Source: a candidate division Zixibacteria bacterium RBG_16_53_22
GTDB taxonomy: Bacteria; Zixibacteria; MSB-5A5; UBA10806
Direction: 5' to 3'
Assembly: GCA_001775395.1 (NCBI GenBank)
Contig: MEWP01000009.1
Span: forward strand, 1,239-58,460
DNA length: 57,222 nucleotides
Shown here in pieces: positions 51,301-57,222 of this stretch (its first letter is position 1; each line of letters opens with the position of its first letter). Position numbers and translations under genes: made by a program. The notes beneath the pieces were generated by a model. That model did no database searches, was not told the DNA's origin, and worked only from the letters and a program-made list of their open reading frames with translations.

Positions 51301-52048
51301 TCTTCCAGACAATGAACGGCTGCACTTGCGAGGCGAAGGCGTCCGGGTAAAGCACCCAGTAGGCCCCGCGTGTCACCCGAACGGGATCGAAGACGGCCGG
51401 ATTATCGACAAATGAGCGGTATATCGGGGCGAAGGCCTCGGAAATATTATCGCCGTACCGCGTGATTTGAGAGCCGGCATGCGAGACCTCGATCTCCAAA
51501 TCGGTAAAAACCCGAAGTGATCCATTGTCGGGATCGTATTGAACAGGCGATACGGTGAGCGCATACAGGCGCAGGTCGCGCATGACCCCGGCAATTTCGC
51601 CCGTAACCAGTGGCCGTTCAACCTGCGAAAATGGGGTCTCCGCGCCAGCCAGAAAGGACTGCATGTCTTCTTCCGATGCGGAAGCCAGTGAGATATCGGG
51701 TATATCGGTGTATTCCTGGCGGACGATCTTAAATGATGGATCGGCATCGAACGGCACGGCCAAGAGGCGGGTGAGAGTGGGAATAACCGTATTCTCGGGG
51801 CCAAGGTATGCGCCCCGGCTTTGTCCGAAAGCCTCTGGAAGATAAGCAGTAATTGCCTGTCGACCATCGGGCAAAGTCACAGGATCGTGATCCAGGGATG
51901 AAATATGGATATTAATGATAGTGCGGTCGGCGGCCTGAGTTAATGCGGCCACGTCGGAGGGGGTGTTGTCGAATTCAAGCGAGTTGCCATGGGCGCCGAT
52001 CGCCAAAGGCAATGCCAATATTATCAGGGCTGTCAACCCGCGCTGCAT
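48377..52048 (-). CDS. Secreted C25 (gingipain-type) peptidase homologue with altered catalytic His
   Basis: 1223 aa; GAGGAGG before the ATG, signal peptide LTALIILALPLAIGAHG. A propeptide-like region (to about 220) precedes the C25 domain (about 225-590): FVNYRGYGTADGW, then IMTSMVCGTGDYN with the catalytic Cys. In characterised gingipains the first segment is NxGHGSxTAW; here the catalytic His is Tyr (TAC). Ig-like and CARDB-type domains follow, then NYPNPFNAATQIEF...SGIYFYRL and RMTLLK. It is either inactive, altered in mechanism, or a binding protein. Family assignment is confident, activity is not. Confidence 0.82.
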   Translation of the reverse strand: MQRGLTALIILALPLAIGAHGNSLEFDNTPSDVAALTQAADRTIINIHISSLDHDPVTLPDGRQAITAYLPEAFGQSRGAYLGPENTVIPTLTRLLAVPFDADPSFKIVRQEYTDIPDISLASASEEDMQSFLAGAETPFSQVERPLVTGEIAGVMRDLRLYALTVSPVQYDPDNGSLRVFTDLEIEVSHAGSQITRYGDNISEAFAPIYRSFVDNPAVFDPVRVTRGAYWVLYPDAFASQVQPFIVWKKAKGFDVVPILQSQLGSNTYVNIRNYILARFDSCQNKPDYIVIMGDVEMPSGPGIATREYDNPLDLGDIESDNYYTFLHGNDYFPEVLIGRISFDNQAEIGYYLNKLFRYERTPFMTDTSWYHRGVVVAGSDGFSFTSPRFTKLWCREAMMSRGFTHVDTFFAENGGWNLPSLISAAINAGVAFVNYRGYGTADGWTPPDYTSWNISALTNVNKYPIMTSMVCGTGDYNDQFYDVCFGETWIRSNNKGGAGFIGNSNHYAHTRWTNTLDIGTYWGLFYEDVTTLAQAQLMGKMVLYDAFPTNRNPNGEVELYFNSYNILGDPEINCWTDVPRPMQVGHPDSIAFGQNRVDIHIQDTLGTAIDGAAVCIWKGAEVFASGFTNNAGNFEFMASPLTPGYMKVTATARNYIPYEDSLYYHTSGAIVGYASHTVDDDSSGESQGDGDGILNPSETVELPVQLINYGATDTAYDVTANISCQMPGITISRSTANYGNIAPGESSSPDQPFLISAASELPDGATARMIIDVTDVGGHTWHNVVNLSVAAGNIISDTVMIVDGLNGRLDPGELAEIIVQAINVGEDPVLSASAILRTSDDQVQIIDSMAVIGDCLPGDTVSNVDDHFAVFVDSDIYIGHIINFTMIYTGLGPHVVTSSFSVQVGQVQQSDPVGPDNYGYYCFDNTDTTYLYHPDYSWIDINTAWTYVSLTDDDVATIELPFPALYYGQVFDEITICDNGFAAFGRTWWPNFYNCPIPAPQNAMAMIAPFWDDFVQTPMRVYYHHDESGGRFIIGWRNAYDSDNGRTQTFEIIILDNAFWPSLSGDNEIIFQYQTAQSVSTMSAGICSPDRTDGICINFNGARPAGAAQISSGRAVKFTTGSPYMVGADDREMVPGKFAVGQNYPNPFNAATQIEFNLPSRQRLTIDIFNVLGQRIATLADREFDAGSHLILWNAGDASSGIYFYRLATFDGVITKRMTLLK

Positions 52049-52213
52049 ATCTTATTCCTCCTCGGTCGAATAAATGTAGTATGGGCGGATATGTCCACCC
52101 GCGTCATTTCAAGTTAATAACAGGGCCGCCAGTTTCGGCGTTCCCAAGAGTTGGCCCGCAACCGCGGAGGATTACTCATATTGCGATTGCAGTTCCGCAA
52201 ATAAATCAGAGGG

Positions 52214-53746
52214 TCAATTTTCGGAGAGCTTCCTTGCCCGTCCGTCGATCTTGCTTTCTATCGTCCCCGCCTTCTCGACAGCCTCCACGATAATCTCGGT
52301 CAACCCCAGGCCGGTTTGTTTGATTTCGGAGGTCACCGGGATACCGAAATACTTGTCGGCGTTGGCGTTGGCGACATAGTCAATTGACGCCACCGAATAG
52401 CCACGATCGGGCTCCACGGGCGCTCCGCCGACCCTGACTTCAACAAGCTCGACGTGGGCGCTGTCGCCTCGCCAGATATACGATAGCCCCGACAACTGCA
52501 GAGAACCCTGGTAGCTGCCCTGTTCCAGGCCGATATTGTGCTCTGCTATCTTGATTAATTCATTTCCCGTAAGAGTGAAAGTGACCACGCTGTTGTCGAA
52601 AGGCAGGATTTCATGAATGTCCATCTTGGTGACCGGACCGGCGGGCAGATCCTTGCGGATACCACCGGAATTGAGGAAGGCAACATCCGTTCCCATGCGA
52701 CTCCTCAAGGCATCAGCCAGCCAATCACCGATATTCGACTCGGCCCGATATTGAGTTTGCCAATTGTCTTTCAACTGGGCAATCACCATTCCATACGATT
52801 TATCTACCTCGGCTTTGATGCTGTCCACAAGGGCGCTGAGCCCCGGATCCGGGGCAATTTCGGCGGTAAGCATCGGGATAAGCCTGCCGGAATATTCCAT
52901 CACGCTGTCACCGCCTACGGTCAGATCCAATCGCCCCAGGTTGCGGCAGTTGGAGCCGGTTTGAGCAATGATGACGCCGTTGACCCGCTCGGGAGTCTCA
53001 AGGCGCGTATGGCTATGGCCGCCCAAGATCAGGTCGACTCCCCGAATGCTTTTGGCCAGCTCGCGATCATTGTCGATCCCGAGGTGAGAGAGGACGATTA
53101 TGAGGTCTGTCTTGGGATCGATTTCCGCGACAATCTTATCCACCTCCGGAGCCGGGTCGAGCGAAATAAAGCCGTCGAGCTTCTCCGGCGCGGCCATGCC
53201 GACCATTTTGTGATATGTCAGTCCAACGACACCGACCTTAAGGCCGTTGACATCATAAATATGATAAGCCTCCGGCACGAAAGAGGTATCGCCTTTGACA
53301 AAATTGGCGCAGAAAACAGGGAATCCGGCAATCTTAATGAGATTTCTGACATTCGAGGCCCCCTTGTCGAACTCGTGGTTGCCGAATACCCAGCCGTCGT
53401 AGCCGATATCGTTCATCATGGCGACCAGCGCCCCGCCGTAAGCGCCCTGGTATTCCATATCGCAGATAAGCGTGCCGGTCATCAGATCGCCAGCATCGAG
53501 GAGAAGCGAGCGCTCCGATTGGCCCCTTTCCTGCCCAACGAAATAGTCGAGCGCCACAAACCCGCCGATAAGGGGCTTGTCCGGAATCCAGGTAGCTGGG
53601 GTGGGCAGGTAGGCGCCATGCATGTCGTTGGTGTGCAGGATAGTGATTTTCTGGGGGGCCTGCTGAGCGCAGGTAATCGGCGCCAGCGGCAGGACAAATG
53701 CGATGATAATAAGAATTGTTGCGGCTTGGATGCGGTTATTCAGCAT
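52214..53746 (-). CDS. Secreted 5'-nucleotidase/2',3'-cyclic phosphodiesterase-family metallophosphatase
   Basis: 510 aa from the ATG at 53746 (MLNNRIQAATILIIIAFVLPLAPITCAQ, a signal peptide); the track start upstream gives no export signal. The metal centre is ILHTNDMHGAY, LLDAGDLMTG, GNHEFDKGA, VLSHLGIDND and LGGHSHT. The C-terminal 5_nucleotid_C domain has LNSGGIRKDLPAG and ITKMDIHEILPFDNSV-like sequence. Likely releases nucleosides from extracellular nucleotides. The CNT nucleoside transporter 1 kb away could import the product. Confidence 0.92.
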   Translation of the reverse strand: MLNNRIQAATILIIIAFVLPLAPITCAQQAPQKITILHTNDMHGAYLPTPATWIPDKPLIGGFVALDYFVGQERGQSERSLLLDAGDLMTGTLICDMEYQGAYGGALVAMMNDIGYDGWVFGNHEFDKGASNVRNLIKIAGFPVFCANFVKGDTSFVPEAYHIYDVNGLKVGVVGLTYHKMVGMAAPEKLDGFISLDPAPEVDKIVAEIDPKTDLIIVLSHLGIDNDRELAKSIRGVDLILGGHSHTRLETPERVNGVIIAQTGSNCRNLGRLDLTVGGDSVMEYSGRLIPMLTAEIAPDPGLSALVDSIKAEVDKSYGMVIAQLKDNWQTQYRAESNIGDWLADALRSRMGTDVAFLNSGGIRKDLPAGPVTKMDIHEILPFDNSVVTFTLTGNELIKIAEHNIGLEQGSYQGSLQLSGLSYIWRGDSAHVELVEVRVGGAPVEPDRGYSVASIDYVANANADKYFGIPVTSEIKQTGLGLTEIIVEAVEKAGTIESKIDGRARKLSEN

Positions 53747-53901
53747 TTCGATGCCCTTTTCTTTTTTAAACGGAATGTTCCTCGATAGCTCTCGCAGTCG
53801 GTCAATAGCTCTATATGTCTGGGCATGTATATAACAAAAATCGACTGGAATTGTCCAGTAAATTTGGGGGATTTGTCGGAACCCGGACGCCAATCAATTA
53901 A

Positions 53902-53930
53902 TTGACAACGGACCGAGAGCATCATAAATT
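53902..53930 (+). promoter_or_regulatory. Promoter of tadA
   Basis: TTGACA (53902-53907), 17 nt, TAAATT (53925-53930). About 90 nt before the tadA ATG. Confidence 0.6.
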
Positions 53931-54027
53931 CCCCTATCGTTGGCCTGGATGCTAAATAAGCTAATATGAGGGCGGCGTTTTTTTATGCCCTTATTATCAC
54001 CCATAACACCCATGAGGGGATAATCTT

Positions 54028-54528
54028 ATGACCGATGATGAGAGATTCATGTCGGAGGCGGTGGCCGAGGCACTCGAAGGGGCGGCCGAGGGTGAGGTGC
54101 CGATCGGGGCGGTGGTGGTCAAAAACGGCGAGATAATCGCGCGCGGGCACAACCGCCGGGTGGCGCTATCCGATATCACAGCCCACGCCGAGATGATCTG
54201 CCTGCGCGATTTCTCGGCCAAATACCAGCGGGAGAACGGCGAGTTGAGTTTCGACCTGTCTGGTGTCACCATCTATTCCACGCTGGAGCCGTGCGCCATG
54301 TGCCTGGGAGCGATGATACATTACAAAATAGGCCGCATAGTTTTCGGCGAGCGTGATATCCTTCTGGGGGCCTGCGGCTCGCGGTTCGATTTCGACAAGG
54401 AGGCCGGCGTCAATGTCTGCGGCGGAGTCCTGCGGCAGGAAGCTCGCAAACCGCTGATGGATTTTTTCGAGAAGCATTTGGGACATCGTTCTCACCGCTG
54501 GAAAGATATCGAGCTGCCGGCAAAGTAG
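54028..54528 (+). CDS. tadA: tRNA adenosine deaminase-type enzyme
   Basis: 166 aa. The zinc deaminase motifs are AHAEM (His plus proton-shuttling Glu) and TLEPCAMCLGAM (PCxxC). GEVPIGAVVV...AxGHN and the HYKIGRIVFGERD segment are typical of TadA, which makes inosine-34 in tRNA-Arg(ACG). A guanine or cytosine deaminase of the same fold is less likely. Length fits TadA. It is transcribed alone. Confidence 0.88.
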   Translation: MTDDERFMSEAVAEALEGAAEGEVPIGAVVVKNGEIIARGHNRRVALSDITAHAEMICLRDFSAKYQRENGELSFDLSGVTIYSTLEPCAMCLGAMIHYKIGRIVFGERDILLGACGSRFDFDKEAGVNVCGGVLRQEARKPLMDFFEKHLGHRSHRWKDIELPAK

Positions 54529-54710
54529 GGCCAGGGCAGGCTCGAATCCCGAATGAATTTCGTCCGGCCGGGCCGCTCCGAAAAAAATCCGCTTATCTGC
54601 GAGAAGAATTCTTTTATTCGCGCCGATTCTGCGATATCATTTGCCTTAATTGGGGGGGCGAATGCTGTTTCGCTGAGATTCGTTCAACGCGCCTATTGAA
54701 AGGGTGAACC

Positions 54711-55985
54711 ATGCAAAGACTAATCGGTATCCTTGGTATTGCCACGATGATCGGAATAATATTTCTGTTATCATCCCACAAGAAAGCGGTCAAACTGCGC
54801 ACGATAGGCTGGGGTTTGGGCCTCCAATTCGCATTTGCTCTCATAGTTCTCAAGACAGCTCCCGGGAAATGGTTTTTCCTCAGGGTCAATGACGTCGTCA
54901 TTGCCGTGCTCAATTGCGCCCAGGCCGGGGCCAGCTTCGTTTTCGGCAATCTGGTCAGCATGTTCGTGCCGGTCGGCCAGACCGACGGGGGTGGATTTAC
55001 TCAATTCCAGGATCTGGTCGCCAACAACGGCATGGCTATTTTCGCATTCTCGGTGCTGCCGACAATTATCTTCTTTTCATCGTTGATGAGCATTCTCTAC
55101 CATTACGGTGTCATGCAGAAGGTTGTAAGTTTCGTGGCGCGTATCATGACCCGCACCATGCTGACCTCGGGGGCCGAGTCGCTCTCGGCGGCATCGAACA
55201 TATTCGTGGGACAGACCGAGGCCCCGTTGGTGGTGAGACCGTATCTACAAAAGATGACACTGTCCGAACTGAACGCTGTCATGGTGGGCGGGTTTGCTAC
55301 AATTGCCGGGGGTGTCATGGCCGCCTATGTGGGGCTGTTGAAAGACGCTGTGCCTAATATTGCGGGACATCTCCTTTCGGCTTCAATCATGTCGGCGCCG
55401 GCGGCGCTGATGATGGCCAAGATTATGCGGCCGGAGGTGGATGTGGCGGAAACAGCGGGCGGCGTCAAGGTGCAGTTCACCAAGACCACTCAGAACGGCA
55501 TCGATGCCGCCGCGGCCGGGGCCGGCGACGGGCTTAAGCTGGCGCTCAACGTGGCCGCCATGCTGATCGCCTTTATCGGCCTGGTGGCATTGATAAATCT
55601 CATCCTGGGGCTCTTTCGGGATGGCCTGACGCTTTCCTGGATATTCGGCAAGGCACTCTCGCCTTTGGCCTGGCTGATGGGAATACAGTGGGCCGATGCG
55701 TCCGAGTTCGGCGACCTGCTGGGCACGCAAATGATGATAAACGAGTTCGTGGCCTACACCAAGCTTCAGGTCTATGCGCCGGTCATATCGGAGCGGACTG
55801 CGATCCTGGCCACATATGCCCTGTGCGGTTTCTCCAACCTGGGTTCGGTAGGGATACAGATAGGCGGTATATCGGCGCTGGCCCCGGATCGTCGCGGCGA
55901 CCTGGCCAAGCTGGGGCTGCGGGCCATGCTGTGCGGCGCGTTCGCCTCCTGGTGTACCTGCTGCATGGCGGGGATACTGCTATAG
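54711..55985 (+). CDS. nupC: Concentrative nucleoside transporter (CNT/NupC family)
   Basis: 424 aa with about 10 membrane segments. Family blocks are visible: GLGLQFAFALIVL, FAFSVLPTIIFFSSLMSILYHYGVMQ, GAESLSAASNIFVGQTEAPLVVRPY (the substrate/Na+ site), GGFATIAGGVMAAYVGLL, SAPAALMMAKIMRPE and YALCGFSNLGSVGIQIGG. It imports nucleosides driven by H+ or Na+. Start ATG at 54711 with AAAGGGTG upstream. Followed by a weak terminator. Confidence 0.93.
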   Translation: MQRLIGILGIATMIGIIFLLSSHKKAVKLRTIGWGLGLQFAFALIVLKTAPGKWFFLRVNDVVIAVLNCAQAGASFVFGNLVSMFVPVGQTDGGGFTQFQDLVANNGMAIFAFSVLPTIIFFSSLMSILYHYGVMQKVVSFVARIMTRTMLTSGAESLSAASNIFVGQTEAPLVVRPYLQKMTLSELNAVMVGGFATIAGGVMAAYVGLLKDAVPNIAGHLLSASIMSAPAALMMAKIMRPEVDVAETAGGVKVQFTKTTQNGIDAAAAGAGDGLKLALNVAAMLIAFIGLVALINLILGLFRDGLTLSWIFGKALSPLAWLMGIQWADASEFGDLLGTQMMINEFVAYTKLQVYAPVISERTAILATYALCGFSNLGSVGIQIGGISALAPDRRGDLAKLGLRAMLCGAFASWCTCCMAGILL

Positions 55986-56011
55986 ATAATTAAAATCTTG
56001 GCATCTAAAAT

Positions 56012-56030
56012 AAAGCTCCCCGGGCTTTTT
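56012..56030 (+). terminator. Weak intrinsic terminator after nupC
   Basis: AAAGC (56012-56016) can pair with GCTTT (56024-56028), GC-rich loop, then further T residues. 27 nt after the stop. Confidence 0.4.
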
Positions 56031-56087
56031 AAATTGCGAACTATATCTTTCGATATCAATCGCTCTTAGTGACTCGCATCTTAAATA

Positions 56088-56291
56088 CTATGTCCCAGGT
56101 CCTCCTCTTCGCTTTTTATTTAAATAGAAAAATATGATCAAAGTACCCAGCGGAAATAGAATGAATGAAAGAAACCCCCACGCAGTTGGGTCTTTCCCCA
56201 CCATAAACGCAGACCGTGCGTTATATAGACTAAGACCAATCCATATCGCAATCAAACCAAGGCCCAAAATTGTCATTACTGTTTCTTCCAT
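56088..56291 (-). CDS. Small two-helix membrane protein
   Basis: 67 aa from the ATG at 56291, with GGGGAG 7 nt upstream; the track's 105-aa version starts without one. Two hydrophobic segments (MTILGLGLIAIWIGLSLY, WGFLSFILFPLGTLIIFFYL) and a basic C-terminus (NKKRRGGPG). No family recognised. It is divergent from the HEPN-type gene and lies where base composition becomes AT-rich. Confidence 0.5.
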   Translation of the reverse strand: MEETVMTILGLGLIAIWIGLSLYNARSAFMVGKDPTAWGFLSFILFPLGTLIIFFYLNKKRRGGPGT

Positions 56292-56403
56292 ACACACTCT
56301 CCCCGAATTAGGCTCATTGCCAACTATTTCGTTCAATTTCGAAAAGTAAAACCATTCATTTGAAATCTTGCCATAACTCCATTTGATTATTATAATATAA
56401 ATC

Positions 56404-57027
56404 ATGAAAGATGGCGAAAAACCATATTACGCCCAAACTATGCATCAAGCATACCTCACGATCGCTGCTAATGCATATTTGAAATATACTCTAATAAATA
56501 AACAAACGGCCTACTACAAATACGCAAACACTTTAGATTCTTTACGAATGCATTTATTTTTCGCCCATCAACGGCGTGAGCAATTAATAATATCCATAAT
56601 ATTCAGTGCCCTTTGCCTTGAGGCTTTCATTAATCACTATGCAATTAGTAACTTTGATAAATCTTATTTCAATAATTATATAGAAAGTCTCCCTATTAAA
56701 AAGAAATGGATGATTATTCCCAAATTAATCACTGGAAAGTCATTTAAAATGGGTTCCCAAGAGATGACTAAATTAAAAAGCCTATTTGATATGCGCGATA
56801 AGTTGGTTCATTATAAGACCATTTTTTATAAATCATTTGACCATTACAAATCATCAGATACTGAAGCGACCCGAATTGTGTCCGCCATCAAAGCCAAGAA
56901 TGCTCTTCTGGCTGTCTCTTCTTGTATCAAAGGCTTGAAGAAACTTGACCCAGAAGTTGATTCAGCCTGGATTAAGAATGCCCTCGATCCGCTTGTAGAG
57001 AATTCACTCCTTAAATTAAATTTATGA
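56404..57027 (+). CDS. HEPN-like helical protein of unknown role
   Basis: 207 aa, almost all helical, without a signal peptide. The segment MRDKLVHYKT contains R-x4-H, the catalytic motif of HEPN ribonuclease domains common in toxin-antitoxin and defence systems. The preceding helix (IISIIFSALCLEAFINHYA) also resembles HEPN-type proteins. The DNA is strikingly AT-rich and the codons (AAA, TTA, ATA, AAT) differ from all genes to the left, indicating horizontal transfer. A second ORF follows 55 bp later. No antitoxin such as an MNT nucleotidyltransferase is visible before the window ends. Confidence 0.55.
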   Translation: MKDGEKPYYAQTMHQAYLTIAANAYLKYTLINKQTAYYKYANTLDSLRMHLFFAHQRREQLIISIIFSALCLEAFINHYAISNFDKSYFNNYIESLPIKKKWMIIPKLITGKSFKMGSQEMTKLKSLFDMRDKLVHYKTIFYKSFDHYKSSDTEATRIVSAIKAKNALLAVSSCIKGLKKLDPEVDSAWIKNALDPLVENSLLKLNL

Positions 57028-57081
57028 AATCACCATATTGGCTAATGACTAGAAAATAGTCTTGAACAAGTAGGTGCTCTT

Positions 57082-57222
57082 ATGGCATTCTTCTTCTCCA
57101 AAGATAAATACAAATACTTATTAAATCCCGCGTTATCATCCGCCGTTTTTAATAACTTAAATAGTATTGCAAATAGTAGAAGCCCTCGAGACTATTTTAT
57201 TAAGTCATTCTGTTTTAATGCG
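57082..57222 (+). CDS. Truncated ORF at window edge, unknown
   Basis: An ORF from ATG 57082 stays open for 47 codons to the last base; AGGTG lies about 9 nt upstream. It is too short for the ORF track. The visible N-terminus (MAFFFSKDKYKYLLN...) is polar and AT-rich like the HEPN-type gene 55 bp upstream, with which it may form an operon. No family can be named. Confidence 0.4.
   Translation, partial: MAFFFSKDKYKYLLNPALSSAVFNNLNSIANSRSPRDYFIKSFCFNA

Noticed and set aside
52613-53788. 391-aa plus-strand ORF
   Set aside because: Antisense shadow of the 5'-nucleotidase, which has a full set of catalytic motifs on the other strand.
54540-54570. tRNA-like GGCTCGAATCC after tadA
   Set aside because: No acceptor, D or anticodon arm can be formed around it.
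1-57222. CRISPR arrays, rRNA operons, insertion sequences
   Set aside because: No regularly spaced direct repeats, rRNA signatures or transposase ORFs were seen; the only tandem repeats are the LVIVD coding repeats.

Overview
The window is about 57 kb of moderately GC-rich bacterial chromosome. It most likely comes from an anaerobic member of the FCB superphylum, in the style of Zixibacteria or a related candidate phylum. This placement is inference: four secreted proteins end in an NYPNPFN-type sorting domain, there is a Mvh/Hdr-type hydrogenase operon, a K+-independent proton-pumping pyrophosphatase, a BshB1-like deacetylase and a deoxyhypusine-synthase-like enzyme. Neither the tRNA nor the tmRNA encodes its CCA end. 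No rRNA or CRISPR array was seen.

Layout. 1-750: the 3' end of a large serine recombinase running into a convergent tRNA-Glu. 0.8-4.9 kb: a methyltransferase, a cytochrome-porin plus cytochrome-lipoprotein pair, and an alpha-toroid protein. 5.0-5.9 kb: tmRNA (tag ANDYSFALAA) followed by a small GIY-YIG nuclease gene flanked by paired hairpins. 6.0-16.7 kb: one long redox operon, hdrC-hdrB-[hdrA N-half::nuoE]-nuoF-[nuoG N-part::hdrA C-half]-mvhD-mvhG-mvhA-protease-DnaJ-type zinc protein, preceded by two CRP-like palindromes. 17.3-22 kb: an LVIVD-repeat secreted protein and hppA. 22-28 kb (minus strand): an unknown protein, a flippase-like membrane protein, two glycosyltransferases and a DHS-like enzyme. 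28.2-31.9 kb: a structured element, an M23 peptidase, a rhomboid protease and a small membrane protein. 31.9-35.2 kb: a MacA-MacB-type efflux operon. 35.4-41.9 kb (minus strand): CDGSH protein, BshB1-like deacetylase, a second structured element, a secreted LIM/DA1-like metallopeptidase, a TIM-barrel isomerase, an asparagine-synthetase-B-like lipoprotein-type protein, birA and nadC. 41.9-44.1 kb: a GAF histidine kinase and a receiver. 44.1-53.7 kb (minus strand): secreted FG-GAP-like protein, M14 carboxypeptidase, C25 (gingipain-type) protein and 5'-nucleotidase. 54-56 kb: tadA and a CNT nucleoside transporter. 56-57.2 kb: an AT-rich tail with a HEPN-type protein and a truncated ORF.

Two observations stand out. 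First, hdrA is split inside its inserted ferredoxin domain by about 3.03 kb encoding a complete NuoE-NuoF-NuoG(N) diaphorase module. The module is fused in frame to hdrA on both sides, and removing the DNA between two CCRGTGC motifs restores a 663-codon HdrA. This predicts an Hdr-Nuo-Mvh complex that could exchange electrons among H2, NAD(H), ferredoxin and a disulfide. Second, two ~156-nt elements (28221-28377 plus, 36519-36673 minus) share the same four-way-junction fold, 16-bp outer stems with six compensatory changes, and a GGATTATC...CATGCC core exactly 60 nt from the 5' end. Each lies directly before the Shine-Dalgarno of the downstream gene, which suggests an undescribed structured RNA family.
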